Source: Candidatus Roseilinea sp. NK_OTU-006
GTDB lineage: Bacteria > Chloroflexota > Anaerolineae > J036 > Brachytrichaceae
Assembly (NCBI RefSeq): GCF_012931985.1
Contig: NZ_JAAFGM010000029.1
Span: forward strand, 1-38,875
Direction: 5' to 3'
Length of the DNA stretch: 38,875 bases
Shown piece by piece: positions 9,349 to 22,209 of the stretch. Both the position numbers and the translations under genes were made by a program. Numbering within the stretch: position 1 is the stretch's first letter; every line of letters begins with the position of its first letter. The notes under the pieces are model-generated. The model searched no databases, was not told where the DNA came from, and saw only the letters and a program-made list of their open reading frames with translations.

Positions 9349-10230
9349 ATGCCGTTGTTGCCGCGACCGAATGCCCACCCGCCAGAAGGGTTGTGGCCAG
9401 AACTAACCATCAACGGCGTCGAGCGCATCCATGACCACGTGTGTTGCCCGACGGCCGGCGCGTCGCGTTCTACCGCGCCCCTGCGTTTCGCCGGATGGCT
9501 TGCTTATCGTCATGTTGTGCAACTGCAGCGGCTATGGCGAGGTGTGGCTGATGGTCGCCGGCGGCTCTCGCCTGACCCAGCTTACCTACACTGGCCAAGT
9601 CGTCGAGGACTTTGCATAGGCAGCGGATGGCAAACGTATAGTGCTCGTCGGTGGCGAGCAAAGCAACGATCCGCTCTGCATTGTTAATATTGATGGCTGT
9701 AGAATAAGTCAGCCGCCCCCAGACGGGTGATACAAACCGGCCGCCGCACCGGTCGGCGATCGAATTCACTCGTCACGACGGATGGCTGATTCCAGGGTTT
9801 CTCTACCGGCCTCGCGCACCGGACGAGAAGTGGAACCGCGCACGGCCTGCCGGCGATCGGGCGATCTGCACGGCGGCCAACATGCGCAGTGTGACCTGGC
9901 GTGGGATTCGGTGCAGCAGAGCTTCGTCGCAAGGGCTATGCTATCCTAGCGGCAAGATTTGGAGTGGCGGATGGGATCGCCGAGCGATCGCGCGAGTATG
10001 AGATCGGTTCTCCCGCTGAACTACGTCAAACATATGCGCGCCCCGGCGCTGATCATTTACGGCGAACGCGACGCGCGCATGCATCTCAGCGGGTTCGCGC
10101 AGTTCGTCGTGGCGCTGAAGCGCGAAGGTAAAAACCTTCGAGTTATCCTGAAGAGGGTCGCGGTTTTGCCAATTCGACCAACGCGCTCGACGCCCTACGG
10201 CGCATTGAGCGCTTTCTGGATTGGCATTTG
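9349..10230 (+). pseudogene. Decayed S9 prolyl-oligopeptidase-family gene
   Basis: Pieces of an S9C peptidase appear in family order but in shifting frames. Frame 1 from 9349 holds the usual opening (L-P-R-P-N-A-H-P, then L-W-P-E-L-T-I-N-G-V). Frame 3 at 9450 reads P-D-G-R-R-V-A-F-Y-R-A. Frame 2 at 9490-9720 gives PD40 propeller blades (S-P-D-G, E-V-W-L-M, L-T-Q-L-T-Y) interrupted by TAG at 9617. At 9780-9960 come D-G-W-L-I-P-G-F-L-Y-R-P and K-G-Y-A-I-L-A-A. The frame-2 stretch 10014-10140 reads L-N-Y-V-K-H-M-R-A-P then Y-G-E-R-D; frame 1 ends with E-E-G-R-G-F-A-N and R-F-L-D-W-H-L. The nucleophile Ser segment is missing and the catalytic His of E-G-H-G-F is Arg. At about 880 nt it is under half the normal length. 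Confidence 0.85.
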
Positions 10231-10263
10231 ATGCAAGGAGTGAAGAACAAAGAGCAAAGAAAG

Positions 10264-11937
<1,674 letters not shown>

Positions 11938-11948
11938 TAGATGCGAAC

Positions 11949-11965
11949 ATGTCGCCAAGCGACAT
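11949..11965 (+). other. Small perfect hairpin between secreted-protein genes
   Basis: ATGTCGC, a CAA loop and GCGACAT form a 7-bp perfect stem 11 nt after the lipoprotein stop. No T-run follows, so it is not a standard terminator. It may stabilise the upstream mRNA end or be chance. Confidence 0.3.
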
Positions 11966-12086
11966 ACCCCGGCGCCAGCGTCTGGCCCGACGGATATGTC
12001 ATCAGTGTGCAAGCGGTGACGAGTGAGATCTCCCACCTGCCAAAGGATGCGACCAATGCTCCATTTCTGTGTATGAGGGAAAGCGT

Positions 12087-13835
12087 ATGAAGGCGCATAA
12101 CAAAAATATCCGGCCCCTGGGTATGGTGGCTGCCGCGGCCCTTGTGCTGGCGACTGTTCTGCCCGCGCCCGGGCAGGCCATGGCGCAGGACGAAGCGCCG
12201 AACGGCCTGGCTCAGCCGCAGGCCGTGGACGGCGGCGAGATTTGGACGCCCGGCGCGGGCGCGAGCTTCAACTTGCTGCAGAGCCCGCACGTCGTCGTCC
12301 GCGTGGATGCGCCCTACGAGCTGGCCAATGTCGGCAGCTATTTCATCTACGACCCAATCAACGGCTATGGGCCGGCCAACCCCGTCACCCCTACGCTGTC
12401 GTTGGGCGGCAAGCGCGCCGTGATGACGGCCACGCTGGACGCCGGCGCGGTGGTCAGCGGCTCGATGATCTACTTCGAGCTTCCATACACATCCACCGCC
12501 CAGGTGGCCTCCAGCCCGACGTATCTCCTGACCAAGCAGGGCAAAGCCTATCTCCCATTCGTCGTGCGTACCCCGCCTGATCCACAGCCGCTGAGCAACA
12601 CGGGCGAATCGGCCTGCGACGCCGCCAATGGACCAAAGGGCGGGCCGTTGCAGCCCAACAAGGGCTATCAGGTGTTGAATCCGACCACCAATAGCTGGAT
12701 GTTCGCTCACAACACCACCCCGAACGCCACCATCGTCGTCTCGTTGACCAACTACACGGCCGTCGGCCAACTGCAGGTGTTTGCCGACCAGGGCAACTGC
12801 AACGCGCTAACGCCGTTGATGGGCATGGGAACCAACCCCAATCCCGTGGTCACCGTATACAACGTGCCCGTGGGGCGAGTGTACTTCCGCGTGGCTAGCG
12901 GCAGCGGCCAGCCGGCCCCGCCGCCTTACATCATCCGTTGGCAATACAGTACGGCGCCGGGACCACATGAGCCGAACAACAACCCGTGCGACGCGACGCC
13001 GCTGCCCCACGGCTTGCTGCTGAATACGCGCAGCGAGGACCAATACGACTTCTTCAAGATAAACATCACCGGCGCGGTTCAAATTCGCGTCCAGGTGCTG
13101 GGCCATGCCATCAGCGGCGCACAAGTGCAAGTGCGCAGCCCGCTGAAATCCGGCTACGTCTGTCCTGGCAGCGGCGCCGATCCGATCAACAGCACCAATC
13201 GGATAGACCCATACGGTGTGATCCCCAGCAGCGGTGATGCGACTATCACGGTGACCGTGCCTGCAAGCGGCACATACTACTTGCGGGTGAGCCTACCTTC
13301 CGGCGCGCCGGCGTATGGCCAACCCTACAGCATCCGCTGGGACTACGCCGGGCCGTCCGGCGGCACGGCCGGGCCGATCTTCACCAGCAACCCGAACCAG
13401 CCGCCCACGTGCGACAGTCGCGTGTTGGGCAATACCTGTCAAGGGGACATCCTCTTTAACATCAACACCGGCCAGACGGCGACTTACTACTGGTTTGGCC
13501 TTCAGGCATTGCAACCCTACGACTCTGTTCAGGTGAAGGTGATCGGCGTGAGCAACCTGGTGGGCTGCGGCTTGGGCAACGCATCCGCGACCAACCCGAA
13601 CACCTTTGCCAACGTGTGGGCCTCGGTGGGCACGACGGCGCCAATGGGCTCGATCAGCATCCAGTTCAACGCTACGGGCGGCTACAACATCGAGTTCCGC
13701 GTCATGCACGGAGGTGTCCAGAAGTACCACGACGGCAAGCCGCTGAAGGTGGGCTGCGGCACGTCACCGTCCGCCAGCGAGCCCCTAGGCACGATGGCAG
13801 ATCCGCCGTGGCCTAACGTAGAACCGCATCCATAA
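12087..13835 (+). CDS. Secreted protein with PPC-type domains
   Basis: A 582-aa exported protein. The leader runs to about residue 36 with an A-M-A cleavage site. An N-terminal beta domain (40-150) ends at A-Y-L-P-F-V-V-R, the same motif that closes the C39-like protein. Then come two or three bacterial pre-peptidase C-terminal (PPC) sandwiches, best seen where E-P-N-N-N-P-C-D-A-T-P-L is followed by Y-D-F-F-K-I-N and G-T-Y-Y-L-R-V. Paired cysteines suggest disulfides. No catalytic domain is visible, so it may be a surface or matrix protein. ATG 12087 is chosen because AGGGA at 12076-12080 lies 6 nt upstream; the in-frame GTG 12069 lacks such a site. A strong terminator follows the gene. Confidence 0.65.
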   Translation: MKAHNKNIRPLGMVAAAALVLATVLPAPGQAMAQDEAPNGLAQPQAVDGGEIWTPGAGASFNLLQSPHVVVRVDAPYELANVGSYFIYDPINGYGPANPVTPTLSLGGKRAVMTATLDAGAVVSGSMIYFELPYTSTAQVASSPTYLLTKQGKAYLPFVVRTPPDPQPLSNTGESACDAANGPKGGPLQPNKGYQVLNPTTNSWMFAHNTTPNATIVVSLTNYTAVGQLQVFADQGNCNALTPLMGMGTNPNPVVTVYNVPVGRVYFRVASGSGQPAPPPYIIRWQYSTAPGPHEPNNNPCDATPLPHGLLLNTRSEDQYDFFKINITGAVQIRVQVLGHAISGAQVQVRSPLKSGYVCPGSGADPINSTNRIDPYGVIPSSGDATITVTVPASGTYYLRVSLPSGAPAYGQPYSIRWDYAGPSGGTAGPIFTSNPNQPPTCDSRVLGNTCQGDILFNINTGQTATYYWFGLQALQPYDSVQVKVIGVSNLVGCGLGNASATNPNTFANVWASVGTTAPMGSISIQFNATGGYNIEFRVMHGGVQKYHDGKPLKVGCGTSPSASEPLGTMADPPWPNVEPHP

Positions 13836-13861
13836 CCCGAGTTCGGGGACAGGCGCGAACG

Positions 13862-13897
13862 AGGCGGGCTTTGCGAAGGCAAGGCCCGCCTTCTTTT
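13862..13897 (+). terminator. Rho-independent terminator after the PPC gene
   Basis: A 13-bp stem (13862-13874 with 13879-13891, one T-G pair) closes on a GAAG loop and is followed by TTCTTTT. It ends the secreted-protein transcript 27 nt after its stop and insulates dnaG, whose start is 22 nt further on. Confidence 0.9.
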
Positions 13898-13905
13898 CAC
13901 CCGGT

Positions 13906-13911
13906 TACAAT
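13906..13911 (+). promoter_or_regulatory. -10-like TACAAT before dnaG
   Basis: TACAAT lies 7 nt before ATG 13919, directly downstream of the terminator. The terminator T-run fills part of the -35 zone and no ribosome-binding site precedes dnaG, so a leaderless dnaG mRNA is the natural reading. Confidence 0.45.
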
Positions 13912-13918
13912 CTTCACC

Positions 13919-15841
13919 ATGTCTGTGATCGAAGAGGTCAAGCATCGCGTAGATATCGTCGAGGTGATCGGCAGCTACGTGAAGCTCTCGCGGAGCGGCC
14001 GGAACTACAAAGGCTTGTCGCCGTTCCAGAGCGAGCGCACGCCGTCCTTCTTCGTCTTTCCCGATACGCAGACGTTCAAAGACTTCTCCAGCGGCGAGCA
14101 GGGCGATGTGTTCTCCTTCCTCATGAAGAAGGAGGGATGGACGTTCGGCGAGGCGTTGCGCGAACTGGCCCGGCGCGCCGGCGTGCAACTGGATGAGTAT
14201 ACGTCTGAGCAGCAGCAATCCGCTGACCACGCGGCGCGTTTGCGCGATGCGCTGGCGCAGGCAGCAGCATATTTCCACCACTTGCTGCTCACCGCGCCCC
14301 AGGCGGCGGCCTGCCGGGCATACCTGCGCGAGAAGCGCCGGCTCACCGACGAGACGATCGCTGCCTGGCAAATCGGCTACAGCCTGGCCGACTATCACGC
14401 TCTGACGCACTACCTGACGTCGCGCGGCTTCGACGTGTCGGAGTTGATTGACGCCGGCCTGGTGATCGAAAACGCGGAGGGCCGCCGCTACGACCGCTTC
14501 CGCGGCCGGCTGATGATTCCGATTCACGACACCCAGGGGCAGGTGGTCGGGTTTGGCTCGCGCTCGCTCGACGGCAGCGAGCCGAAATACATGAACTCGC
14601 CGCAGACCGCCGTCTTCGATAAGGGCCGCTTGCTGTTCGGCCTGCACCGCGCCCGCGCGGCGATTCGCAGCGAGCAGGTGGCGGTGTTGGTCGAGGGCTA
14701 CATGGACGTAATCGGCTGCCACCAGGCCGGCTTTGCCAACGTCGTCGCCGGCATGGGCACGTCGCTCAGCGAGGATCAGTTCCGCGCGTTGAAGCGCCTG
14801 GCTACGCGCATCGTGCTGGCGCTGGACGCCGACGCCGCCGGCGACCGCGCCGTCCTGCGCGGCGTGGAGGTCGCGCGCGAGGCCATGGATCGCGAAGCGC
14901 AGCCGATCTTCGATCCGCGCGGCGCGATCCGCTGCGAGTCGAAACTCAAAGCGGACATCCGGGTGGCTGTGTTGCCGCAAGGCCAGGACCCGGATGAACT
15001 GGTGTTGGAATCGCCGGAACGCTGGCGCGAGGTCGTCGCCAATGCCCGGCCCGTGATCGAGCACGTGATAGACGTCGTCCTGCGCAGCCGGGATGTAACC
15101 GATCCCCATGCCAAGTCCCAGGCGGCGCGGGTGATTGCCCCGATCTTGCTGGATGCATCCGACCCGGTGCAGCGCGATTTCTACGTTCAACTGCTGGCGC
15201 GCCGCCTGCAAGTCAGCCCGCGCGCTGTGCTGGCGGTGGTCGGCCAAGTGGCGCGCGAGGCGCGATCCAAGGCGGGGGAATCTGGGATGCGCACGCAGGG
15301 GGCGCAAGGGGGGCTGGGCAGCGCGGGTCACGCGCCGAGCCTGGAGCATCGCGGCGCCGACAGGAGCGACCTGGAGACGCATCTGATTGCTGCGCTGTGG
15401 CGTCGCCCGCAGTTGTTGCTGGATGCCAACGTTGCCTTGACCCGCGCGAACCTGGACGTGTTGGACGAGCGCGACTTCACGAACCCGGTGCTGCGCGCCG
15501 GGTTTCGTCGGCTCAGCCGCGTGGTGATGGGCGCGCCGCTGTCGGAAGAGGAGGTGGAGGAGGAGGACTGGCTGACGATCATCGCCGATTACGACGCGCT
15601 CGGCTTGTCGGCGGCGGATGAAGCGCTGCTGCGTGAAGAGGTCGTGCGCACGGCGTTGCGCTTGCGCGAGCGCAACCTGATGCGTGACCGGATCGGCATC
15701 AATGCAATGATCGAAGAAGCGAAGCGCGCTCATGAGGCTGATGTCGCTGCACGGTATAATCTCGAACTGCACCGCGTGCTCACGCAACATCTGCGAGCAC
15801 AAAAGGCGTTGCAGTTGCGCAGCGCGCTCAACGTGACCTAA
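13919..15841 (+). CDS. dnaG: DNA primase with degenerate zinc site
   Basis: A 640-aa primase that makes RNA primers at the replication fork with the replicative helicase. The order is the N-terminal CHC2-type domain (1-95), the RNA-polymerase core, the TOPRIM fold with E-G-Y-M-D-V-I near 259 and D-A-D-A-A-G-D near 302, and a C-terminal helicase-binding region after a Gly-rich linker (about 455-480). The zinc ligands of the N-terminal domain are replaced at exact spacing: Ser34, Gln37, Asp55 and Ser58 stand where C-x2-H-x17-C-x2-C is normal. Flanking signature residues (T-P-S-F, G-D-V-F-S-F) are intact, so this is not a misread frame. rpoD follows after 16 nt, the classical pairing; rpsU is absent. 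Confidence 0.95.
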   Translation: MSVIEEVKHRVDIVEVIGSYVKLSRSGRNYKGLSPFQSERTPSFFVFPDTQTFKDFSSGEQGDVFSFLMKKEGWTFGEALRELARRAGVQLDEYTSEQQQSADHAARLRDALAQAAAYFHHLLLTAPQAAACRAYLREKRRLTDETIAAWQIGYSLADYHALTHYLTSRGFDVSELIDAGLVIENAEGRRYDRFRGRLMIPIHDTQGQVVGFGSRSLDGSEPKYMNSPQTAVFDKGRLLFGLHRARAAIRSEQVAVLVEGYMDVIGCHQAGFANVVAGMGTSLSEDQFRALKRLATRIVLALDADAAGDRAVLRGVEVAREAMDREAQPIFDPRGAIRCESKLKADIRVAVLPQGQDPDELVLESPERWREVVANARPVIEHVIDVVLRSRDVTDPHAKSQAARVIAPILLDASDPVQRDFYVQLLARRLQVSPRAVLAVVGQVAREARSKAGESGMRTQGAQGGLGSAGHAPSLEHRGADRSDLETHLIAALWRRPQLLLDANVALTRANLDVLDERDFTNPVLRAGFRRLSRVVMGAPLSEEEVEEEDWLTIIADYDALGLSAADEALLREEVVRTALRLRERNLMRDRIGINAMIEEAKRAHEADVAARYNLELHRVLTQHLRAQKALQLRSALNVT

Positions 15842-15857
15842 TCGCGCTCGAGGGGGA

Positions 15858-17555
15858 ATGATGCCCGTGACGAGACCAAAACGCTCTAGCACCTCCGCCA
15901 GATCTTCGCGAAAGACCAAGCCGGCCGGCGACCCACCGGCGCGGAATGCCGAGCCGGGGCGCGATCAGGTGGATGAACTTGAAACGGCGGTGTTGGCCGA
16001 CAGCGACGATGCTATCACCGCGACTGAACCCGAGGAGCTTCGCCCGGATGCGTCGCTGGCCGAACTGGATTTATTCGATTCGGCCGCGAATCTGGATGCT
16101 GAGGCCGAGGCGGCGGCCTATGCCTTAGCTGAGATGGACAATGCCGACGAGGCGGACTCATCCGACCTCGACTCGCACCAGCTTGCCGAGATTGACGACT
16201 TGGATGGCGCGGATCCCATCCGGATGTATCTGCGCGAAATCGGCTCGACGCCGCTACTGACTGCCGATCAGGAGCTGAGGACGTGCGCGACCTTCGGCGC
16301 CGAACAACTTGCCCAGCGGCTGCGCGCCGAAGCTCGCGATCGCGGCCTAGCGTTCTGGCCGCTGGTGTATGAGCACCTCGTCCGCTCTTGGCAAACTGTG
16401 CTCGATGAATGCGCGGCGCGCCGCGTTGACCCACCGCCGTTGGCGGTGATTTTACGAGATGCGCGCAATATGCCGTGGCACTACACCGACCCGCTCCCCT
16501 CCGACGTGCAACTGTATCTGCGTTCCCTGGGTTGGGGGCAGGACCAAACCGTCGAGAAGATCAGCAAGCCGTTGTTTGAAGTTGTCCTGGCGGCGATTAT
16601 CCTGCCAACGGCTTTCGTCGAGCAGCTCGTGCAGCATGTCGAGTTCTCGCCGTCGCTGCCCGAATGGGACGAGGCGAAAGCCTGGATGCCGCCTCAGGCC
16701 GATTGCGAAGAGCACTTGTGCGAGGTCGAATTGCGCGCGGAAGAAGCCCGAAGCGCGCTCACCCGCGCGAACCTGCGTTTGGTCGTCAGCATCGCCAAGC
16801 GCTATATTGGGCGGGGCATCTCGTTCATGGATTTGATCCAGGAAGGCAATATGGGCCTGCTGCGCGCGATTGAGAAATTCAACGCCTGGCGCGGCTTCAA
16901 GTTCAGCACTTACGCCACCTGGTGGGTCCGGCAGGCGATCAGCCGCTCGATCGCCGACCAGGCGCGCACCATTCGCATCCCGGTGCATCTGGTGGAGACC
17001 ATCAACAAGCTCAATCGGCTGCAACGTCGCATGACGCAGGAGCTGGGCCAGGAACCGACCACGGAAGACCTGGCCCTGGAAATGGATTTCCTCGACGAGC
17101 GCGAACTGGTGGCGATTATGGAAGCCCATGCCAACGGTAAACCCATTGACCCAGCGCTGGAGCGCAAGCTCGATCAGGCGGTAAAACGCATTCAACACAT
17201 CATGCGCATGTCGCTCGAGCCGATTTCGCTCGAATCGCCGATTGGCTCGGAGCAGAACAGTCTCCTGGGGGAGTTCATCCCGGATGAGAATGCGCCTTCG
17301 CCATACGATTCCGCTGCGCTGCAGATGCTCAAACAGCAGGTGCGCAGCGTGCTGCAAAATCTCAGCCAGCGCGAGCGCGACGTATTGGAGATGCGCTTTG
17401 GCTTCCGCGACGGCAAGACGCACACGCTGGAAGAGGTGGGCCGGATGTTCAACGTGACCCGCGAGCGGGTGCGACAGATTGAAGCGAAGGCGCTGCGCAA
17501 GTTGCGCCATCCCCACCACAGCCGCCGGCTGCGCGACTATTTAGGCGACATCTGA
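15858..17555 (+). CDS. rpoD: Primary sigma factor RpoD/SigA
   Basis: A 565-aa sigma-70 that directs RNA polymerase to housekeeping promoters. An acidic N-terminal segment (20-110) stands in region 1.1. [11 protein letters not shown] near 120 is region 1.2, followed by a non-conserved insert of about 150 residues. Region 2 has [11 protein letters not shown] and the -10-reading segment [13 protein letters not shown]. Region 3 holds H-L-V-E-T-I-N-K-L, and region 4 ends with [14 protein letters not shown] purine-rich GAGGGGGA immediately precedes ATG 15858. The gene is co-directional with dnaG; TATAAT at 15755-15760 inside dnaG could give extra rpoD transcription. Its last 15 nt overlap the convergent gene at 17541. 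Confidence 0.97.
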   Translation: MMPVTRPKRSSTSARSSRKTKPAGDPPARNAEPGRDQVDELETAVLADSDDAITATEPEELRPDASLAELDLFDSAANLDAEAEAAAYALAEMDNADEADSSDLDSHQLAEIDDLDGADPIRMYLREIGSTPLLTADQELRTCATFGAEQLAQRLRAEARDRGLAFWPLVYEHLVRSWQTVLDECAARRVDPPPLAVILRDARNMPWHYTDPLPSDVQLYLRSLGWGQDQTVEKISKPLFEVVLAAIILPTAFVEQLVQHVEFSPSLPEWDEAKAWMPPQADCEEHLCEVELRAEEARSALTRANLRLVVSIAKRYIGRGISFMDLIQEGNMGLLRAIEKFNAWRGFKFSTYATWWVRQAISRSIADQARTIRIPVHLVETINKLNRLQRRMTQELGQEPTTEDLALEMDFLDERELVAIMEAHANGKPIDPALERKLDQAVKRIQHIMRMSLEPISLESPIGSEQNSLLGEFIPDENAPSPYDSAALQMLKQQVRSVLQNLSQRERDVLEMRFGFRDGKTHTLEEVGRMFNVTRERVRQIEAKALRKLRHPHHSRRLRDYLGDI

Positions 17556-17912
17556 CTCGCCGCCCGAATTGGCGGTGGCGTTGTGCAACGCGCGGGCACG
17601 ACTCAGCTTCCGGCGAACGATGGACTCGGCGTCGAACAGGCGCAGGTCCACGCGCATCTGGTCGTTGACGACGACGCCCTCGGCCTCTAAGCGGCGTCGC
17701 TGCTCGTCTGGCGCATACGGGTTGGAGATGCGCCCCTGCGCGTTGATCACGCGCCACCACGGCACGCGCGTATGAGCCGGCAGGGCGTGCAACGCAAAGC
17801 CAACATAGCGCGCCGAGCCCGGGCTGCCGCACTGGCGGGCCACGCCGCTGTAGCTCATCACCATGCCTTTGGGGATGAGCTTCACCACGCGATACACATC
17901 CTGGAATTTCAC
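17541..17912 (-). CDS. Alkyltransferase-like protein (ATL, MGMT family)
   Basis: A 123-aa protein with the DNA-binding domain of O6-alkylguanine transferases: F-Q-D-V-Y-R-V-V at the start, [13 protein letters not shown], then [10 protein letters not shown]. The acceptor Cys of the P-C-H-R-V motif is Trp (V-P-W-W-R-V-I-N), the mark of ATL proteins, which bind alkylated guanine without removing the group and hand lesions to nucleotide excision repair. The N-terminal domain of full transferases is absent, as usual for ATLs. The C-terminus is about 20 residues longer than in short ATLs. It converges on rpoD with a 15-nt overlap of the 3' ends. Confidence 0.85.
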   Translation of the reverse strand: MKFQDVYRVVKLIPKGMVMSYSGVARQCGSPGSARYVGFALHALPAHTRVPWWRVINAQGRISNPYAPDEQRRRLEAEGVVVNDQMRVDLRLFDAESIVRRKLSRARALHNATANSGGESDVA

Positions 17913-17954
17913 CGACGCGAGGGGATATGGGGCTGAGTATGGCCGATTACCGAT

Positions 17955-17988
17955 GGGTGGGGCGAAGGCAGCGCCCTTCGCCCCACCC
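17955..17988. other. 14-bp perfect inverted repeat
   Basis: GGGTGGGGCGAAGG (17955-17968), a 6-nt loop and the exact reverse complement (17975-17988) lie between the crtI-type gene stop and the ATL start. There is no T-run on either strand, so it looks more like a REP-type or RNA-processing hairpin than an intrinsic terminator. The rest of the 158-nt gap holds no gene. Confidence 0.5.
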
Positions 17989-18070
17989 TGAAGTCCCTTT
18001 GGGCCGCCTGGGGGCCCTTGGTTTTGGTTTACCTTGGAAGCCCTCTTGCTTAAGCGCCTCGGATGGCTCC

Positions 18071-19681
<1,611 letters not shown>

Positions 19682-19780
19682 TGTGTTACCAACCCTCTCG
19701 CTTTCGATTTTTGCCGACCATTCTCGCTTGCGTTTTGAAGAATAGGCTGAGCGAAACGCGCGCCGACTGCTGCCGACCAA

Positions 19781-19798
19781 GGCGCGCAGCCGCGCGCC
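19781..19798 (-). other. GC hairpin between serA and the crtI-type gene
   Basis: A 7-bp stem GGCGCGC/GCGCGCC with a 4-nt loop lies 10 nt after the serA stop. No strong T-run follows on the minus strand, so termination would be weak at best. Confidence 0.3.
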
Positions 19799-19808
19799 TC
19801 GCAGCCGT

Positions 19809-21398
19809 TCACAGCGTGATCTGCTTCGCCCAGACCACCTCTGGGAGGTCGTGCAAGGCCTTCAGGGCGTAGTCCGGCACAGGGTTATCCAAGTTAATGA
19901 AGGACAAAGCGCGGTCGCCGGGTTTAGTGCGGCCCAACCGGTATTCGGCGATGTTCACATAGTTCGCGCCGAGGATGGTGCCGACGCGCCCGATCACGCC
20001 GGGCACGTCGCGCGAGGAGATCACCAGCACCAGCCCCTCCGGCACGGCGTCAATGCGGAATTGGTCGATCTGCACGATGTGGGGTTCGACGCCGTCGAAC
20101 AGCGTGCCGGCGATGGTGCGCTCTTCTTGATCGGTAGTGACGCGGCAGGAGACCAGGTTGGTGTAGTCGCTGCTGGTCAGATTCAGCGCCTGGGTTACGA
20201 TGATGCCGCGCTCATTAGCGATGACCGGCGCGTTGACGTAGTTCACCTTCTCGCCGCCCAAGATCGGCTCCAGCAGGCCGCGCAGCAGCGCGACGGTCAG
20301 CGGTTTGACATGCGGTGCGACGTCGGCGCCGCGATATTCCACCTCGATGCGCGCGAGCCGCCCCTCCATCAGCCCGGCCTGCAGCCGGCCCAGTTTTTCC
20401 GCCAGCTTCAAGTACGGGCGAATGATCGGCCAGGCGGCAGGATCAATCGGCGGGAAGTTCACGGCATTGCGCACGTCGCGCTCATGCAAGGCATCCAGCA
20501 CTTGTTCCGCAATTTGGATCGAGACGTCGCGCTGCGCCTCAACGGTGCTCGCGCCCAGATGCGGCGTTAGGACGATGTTCGGCAACTTGAGCAACGGCGA
20601 GTCGGGAGGCAGGGGTTCTTCCTCGAAGACGTCCAGCGCTGCGCCGGCCAGCTTTCCGCTCGCCAGCGCCTCGTAGAGCGCTTGTGAGTCCACCAGCGCG
20701 CCCCGGGCGACGTTGATCACCCGCGCGCCGGGCTTCATCTTGGCGATGGCGGCAGCGTCCAACAGGCCACGGCTACCCTGGGTGAGCGAGGAGTGCAGCG
20801 TAACGAAATCGCTCTGCGCCAGCAGTTCGTCGAGCGAGACCAGGACCACCTTGTTCGCGCGCGCTGCTTCTTCGCTGACGTAGGGGTCGTAGGCGATGAC
20901 CTCCATGCCGAAGCACTGGGCGCGTTTGGCGACCTGCGTCCCGATTCGGCCCAGGCCGATCACGCCCAACGTCTTGCCCTGCAACTGCACGCCCATGAAC
21001 TTGCTGCGCGTCCATTCGCCGCGGCGCAGCGAGGCGTCGGCCTGCGGGATGTTGCGGGCAAGCGCCAACATCATGGCCAGGGTGTGCTCACAGGTGGCCG
21101 TGGTGTTCGCTTGTGGCGTGTTCATGACGATGATGCCGCGGTGCGTCGCGGCTTCGACGTCAATCGTGTCTACGCCGATGCCGGCCCGGCCGATCACGCG
21201 CAGCTTGCTGCCTCGTGCGATCACTTCGGCATCTACCTTCGTCTCGCTGCGGACGATCAGCGCGTGGTATTCGGGGATCCGCTCGAGCAATTCGGCGCGC
21301 GGCATCTTCTTCACGACGTCCACGCGCACGGCGGGGTCGTTGTGCAACAGTTCCAGGCCGGCCGCAGAGAGGTCGTCTGGGATCAGGATGTTGAACAT
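19809..21398 (-). CDS. serA: D-3-phosphoglycerate dehydrogenase, long form
   Basis: A 529-aa enzyme that oxidises 3-phosphoglycerate to phosphohydroxypyruvate with NAD, the first step of serine synthesis. The order is: split substrate domain; Rossmann domain with G-V-I-G-L-G-R-I-G near 147; active-site R-A-G-I-G-V-D (Arg near 91), F-E-E-E-P-L and the catalytic His in T-P-H-L-G-A-S-T near 277; then an ASB regulatory domain and a C-terminal ACT domain ([17 protein letters not shown]). The length is that of the four-domain type found in Bacillus and mycobacteria. It diverges from recO across only 34 nt. Confidence 0.95.
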   Translation of the reverse strand: MFNILIPDDLSAAGLELLHNDPAVRVDVVKKMPRAELLERIPEYHALIVRSETKVDAEVIARGSKLRVIGRAGIGVDTIDVEAATHRGIIVMNTPQANTTATCEHTLAMMLALARNIPQADASLRRGEWTRSKFMGVQLQGKTLGVIGLGRIGTQVAKRAQCFGMEVIAYDPYVSEEAARANKVVLVSLDELLAQSDFVTLHSSLTQGSRGLLDAAAIAKMKPGARVINVARGALVDSQALYEALASGKLAGAALDVFEEEPLPPDSPLLKLPNIVLTPHLGASTVEAQRDVSIQIAEQVLDALHERDVRNAVNFPPIDPAAWPIIRPYLKLAEKLGRLQAGLMEGRLARIEVEYRGADVAPHVKPLTVALLRGLLEPILGGEKVNYVNAPVIANERGIIVTQALNLTSSDYTNLVSCRVTTDQEERTIAGTLFDGVEPHIVQIDQFRIDAVPEGLVLVISSRDVPGVIGRVGTILGANYVNIAEYRLGRTKPGDRALSFINLDNPVPDYALKALHDLPEVVWAKQITL

Positions 21399-21408
21399 GG
21401 TGGGCGGG

Positions 21409-21414
21409 ATTATA
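21409..21414 (-). promoter_or_regulatory. -10 TATAAT for serA
   Basis: TATAAT on the minus strand ends 10 nt before the serA start codon. The leader would be only about 3-4 nt, leaving no room for a ribosome-binding site. Confidence 0.45.
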
Positions 21415-21424
21415 GGAGTACACT

Positions 21425-21457
21425 ATGTCTAAATGGACAGGTCGCGCGCTTATGTGA
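21425..21457 (+). CDS. Possible 10-codon upstream ORF overlapping recO
   Basis: ATG 21425 is 6 nt after AGGAG (21414-21418), the ideal distance, while the recO ATG 21433 is 14 nt away. The ORF encodes M-S-K-W-T-G-R-A-L-M and stops inside recO in another frame. It may be a leader peptide that dampens or couples recO translation, or the ribosome-binding site may simply serve recO at long spacing. Confidence 0.25.
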   Translation: MSKWTGRALM

Positions 21458-22209
21458 CCGAGGCGATCGTGATGCGCCGCGACGACTATGGCGAAGCCGA
21501 CCGGCTTGTCACCTTGTTGACGCCGGATTACGGCAAGTTGCGCGTCCTGGCTAAAGGGGCGCGCAAGCCGACATCGCGCAAGGCCGGCCACATCGAGCTA
21601 TTCACCCGCACACGGCTGCTGTTGGCCAGGGGGCGGACCTTCGACCTGATCACCCAGGCCGAACTGGTGGAGGCGCATCGCCCCTTGCGCGAAGAGATCC
21701 AGCGCGGCGCGCTGGCGCACTACCTGTGCGAGTTGACCGAGCGATTTGCGCCTGAGGGCAGCGACGCTGCGCCATTGTATGACCTATTGGCCGATGGGCT
21801 GAGCTGGCTGTGCGAGACGCGCGACCCGCGACTCGCGGCGCGCTACTTCGAGTTGCGCTTGCTCACCCTGGAAGGGTATCGGCCGCAGTTGTTCCGTTGT
21901 GCGCGCACGCAATCGCCGTTGGTGGACGATGCGCCCGGCGCGCCGGTGGCGTTCTCGCCCTCGGAAGGCGGCGTGCTCTCTAACGAAGCGGCACTGCTGG
22001 CTCGCGACGTCTTTCCTTTGAGTCGCAGCGGTCTGGCGCTGTTGCGCGCGCTGCAGACGCAGCCGTTCGGGGCCGTGCGGTCGCTCGATGTTCCGCGCGA
22101 GCTACATGAGCACGTCGAGCGCGCGCTACAGCTTTACATTAGCGTTATCTTGGAGCGCCGGCCACGCACGGCGGCGTTCCTGGATCGCTTGGCGCGCGAG
22201 ATGCGCTAG
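21433..22209 (+). CDS. recO: DNA repair protein RecO
   Basis: A 258-aa recombination mediator that helps load RecA on SSB-coated single-stranded DNA with RecR. The OB-fold start is standard: Y-V-T-E-A-I-V then D-Y-G-E-A-D-R-L, and G-K-L-R-V-L-A-K-G-A-R. The helical C-terminal domain contains G-Y-R-P-Q-L. The usual four-Cys zinc site is almost gone: Cys156 remains, Thr159 replaces the second Cys, and the G-G-V-L-C-x2-C half reads G-G-V-L-S-N-E-A. A TAA lies directly before the ATG in frame, so no longer start is possible. A tRNA gene follows 16 nt after the stop. Confidence 0.92.
   Translation: MDRSRAYVTEAIVMRRDDYGEADRLVTLLTPDYGKLRVLAKGARKPTSRKAGHIELFTRTRLLLARGRTFDLITQAELVEAHRPLREEIQRGALAHYLCELTERFAPEGSDAAPLYDLLADGLSWLCETRDPRLAARYFELRLLTLEGYRPQLFRCARTQSPLVDDAPGAPVAFSPSEGGVLSNEAALLARDVFPLSRSGLALLRALQTQPFGAVRSLDVPRELHEHVERALQLYISVILERRPRTAAFLDRLAREMR

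Noticed and set aside
13682..15919. 745-codon open frame antisense to dnaG
   Set aside because: It is a composition shadow of a confidently identified dnaG; its translation is His/Arg/Gln-rich with no domain and no ribosome-binding site.
19682..19780. Longer start for the CrtI-type protein
   Set aside because: The extra residues are Arg/Ser-rich and unlike the family; the dinucleotide-binding fold begins right after the ATG at 19681.
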